DNA of 64,000 nucleotides, taken from the NCBI GenBank assembly GCA_023258975.1, contig JAHFRD010000003.1, positions 62,001 to 126,000 on the forward strand, given 5' to 3'. The position numbers and the translations under genes are program-made. The number at the start of each line of letters is the position of its first letter. The first letter of the stretch is position 1. The DNA comes from Hydrogenophilales bacterium. Lineage in GTDB: Bacteria; Pseudomonadota; Gammaproteobacteria; Burkholderiales; Thiobacillaceae. A model generated the notes under the pieces. It searched no databases, was not told the origin of the DNA, and saw only the letters and a program-made list of their open reading frames with translations. This document shows, in pieces, positions 63,201-64,000 of the stretch.

Positions 63201-63514
63201 TGGCCGACTGCGTGGTGGATTCCGACGAACTCCTGCGCGCCAGGCTCAACGCGGAAACCGGGCGGCTGGGCTGGAAGGAGCTGGAGCGGCACTTCGCGCG
63301 CGGCGTGGTAATCAAGGTGGCGCCGGGCATGGATCTGGTGGAAGTGGCTCTCAGCGTCGCCCGCGACGACCAGGCCGCCATCGCCGCCTGGCTTGCCGCC
63401 GGCCGCATCCAGCGAGCTTCCAGCGAAGACGCCAGCGGCTGGCACGAATGCGACGCCCGCTTCTGGGCCGTCGTCACCGCGCCCTGGGTGCTGGCGCAGG
63501 AAATCACGGAGTAG
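63200..63514 (+). CDS. DUF2288 family protein
   Basis: 104 residues from the ATG at 63200 that overlaps the flgL stop (TGATG). The sequence LRARLNAETGRLGWKELERHFARGVVIKVAPGMDLVEVALSVARDD...WLAAG, ending WAVVTAPWVLAQEI, fits the DUF2288 pattern I know from proteobacteria. Cytoplasmic, function unknown. Its stop codon (63512-63514) is provided by a REP element. Confidence 0.8.
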   Translation: MADCVVDSDELLRARLNAETGRLGWKELERHFARGVVIKVAPGMDLVEVALSVARDDQAAIAAWLAAGRIQRASSEDASGWHECDARFWAVVTAPWVLAQEITE

Positions 63515-63585
63515 GAGCGGGCTTGCCCGCGAATGAAACGCTTGCCACCGGCTACCGTAATCATCGCGGGCAAGCCCGCTCCCAC
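63511..63585. repeat. REP element (family 1) between DUF2288 and fccB
   Basis: 75 bases: left arm gtaggagcgggcttgcccgc, long spacer, right arm gcgggcaagcccgctcccac with one change. It separates convergent genes and may be their shared terminator. The DUF2288 stop codon is inside it. Confidence 0.9.
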
Positions 63586-63590
63586 GGGAG

Positions 63591-64000
63591 TCAAAACTGG
63601 TTGGTGAAGCGGTAACTCATGGGCAGCCCCAGGGTATCGGCCCAGATGTTCCGCGCCCAGCCGCGCATGTATTCGACTTCCTTCTCGCTCTCTTCACTGG
63701 ATACGCCGCCGCCCGGCTGCACCTCCATGCTGTTGTCGGCCGGGTTGTAGCGGAACACCGTCGCCACGTGGAAGGCGGTGTGATCGGTGCTGGCGGAATA
63801 GCAGGTGCTGGTGAGCACCGGCGCCGGATCGGGCTGGCGGCCGTTGAAGATTTCCGCCAGCGCTGAGGCGCACAGCTTGCCGCTGTTGTTGGCCAGCGCG
63901 GCGGCCTTCGACAGGTTGGACAGGATGGAGTCGCCCAGGATGTGTACGTTGGGCACTTCGGTGGACTCGAAGGTGCGGTAATCGACCGGGCACCAACTCC
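63591..64000 (-). CDS. fccB: Flavocytochrome c sulfide dehydrogenase flavoprotein subunit, C-terminal part
   Basis: Partial: the 5' end runs past the window edge. About 136 codons are visible. WCPVDYRTFESTEVPNVHILGD contains the redox Cys and the FAD-binding tail of FccB; then NSGKLCASALAEIFNGRQPDPAPVLTSTCYSA and a typical C-terminal region ending RFTNQF. FccB oxidises sulfide to sulfur in the periplasm with the cytochrome FccA, whose gene is presumably beyond the edge. It marks a sulfur-oxidising lifestyle. Confidence 0.92.
   Translation of the reverse strand, partial: SWCPVDYRTFESTEVPNVHILGDSILSNLSKAAALANNSGKLCASALAEIFNGRQPDPAPVLTSTCYSASTDHTAFHVATVFRYNPADNSMEVQPGGGVSSEESEKEVEYMRGWARNIWADTLGLPMSYRFTNQF

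Overview
The window is a high-GC chromosomal segment of a betaproteobacterium. Housekeeping gene order (zapD, mutL-miaA, ksgA-pdxA, proS, mutY), flagellar gene style and sigma-54/sigma-28 promoters all fit that group. The right edge carries the C-terminal part of a flavocytochrome c sulfide dehydrogenase flavoprotein, so a sulfur-oxidising chemolithotroph of the Thiobacillus type is the best guess (inference; no 16S rRNA in the window).

Layout. 1-6.6 kb: zapD (+), then on the minus strand miaA, a small S24-like protein, mutL, the ABC-F ATPase uup and a DksA/TraR zinc-finger protein. 6.7-9.3 kb: tRNA-Arg(CCT), an HU protein, a SRAP (YedK/HMCES) protein, an XRE regulator with a palindrome across its start, and an unknown gene. 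9.5-22.6 kb: one long minus-strand array of F-type conjugation genes (lytic transglycosylase, OmpA-like lipoprotein, small protein, traA, L, E, K, B, dsbC, V, C, trbI, S26 peptidase, W, U, trbC and a two-part traN), mostly joined by 4-bp stop/start overlaps. It lacks traF, traH, traG, traD, a relaxase and an integrase, traK/traB meet at a deletion junction, and traN is split. A second HU gene at 23.3 kb closes the segment. It looks like a truncated integrative or conjugative element beside the tRNA, and I judge it not self-transmissible.

22.6-31.3 kb is a scarred region: a 173-bp MITE with 19-bp inverted ends and an 8-bp target duplication, a REC-PAS-GGDEF-EAL protein with a zinc-ribbon partner, a CsbD tail joined to a foreign start, an outer-membrane-factor/MacB permease chimera, an AsmA-like protein, and a 3'-truncated hsdR joined to the 3' half of a marC-type gene. 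31.3-49.8 kb is ordinary chromosome: patatin, ksgA, pdxA, ygiD-like dioxygenase, dcd, a VapBC-like pair, apbC, CBS protein, rppH, spermidine-synthase-like protein, proS, lytic transglycosylase, an IS1634-type transposase remnant, OYE reductase, MBL hydrolase, mutY, radical SAM, a small ArfA-like gene, manC/algA and a CopZ-like protein.

49.8-63.2 kb is the flagellar flg cluster: flgA, flgM and flgN (minus; flgM has its own sigma-28 promoter), a diguanylate cyclase, then flgB-flgL (+), with sigma-54 promoters before flgB and flgI. A DUF2288 gene and partial fccB end the window.

A recurrent theme is short palindromic repeats. At least seven copies of one REP family (arm gtaggagcgggcttgcccgcg) and two of another occur. 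One lies inside flgJ and one inside the diguanylate cyclase gene, both translated in frame as interdomain linker. Others supply stop codons to neighbouring genes.
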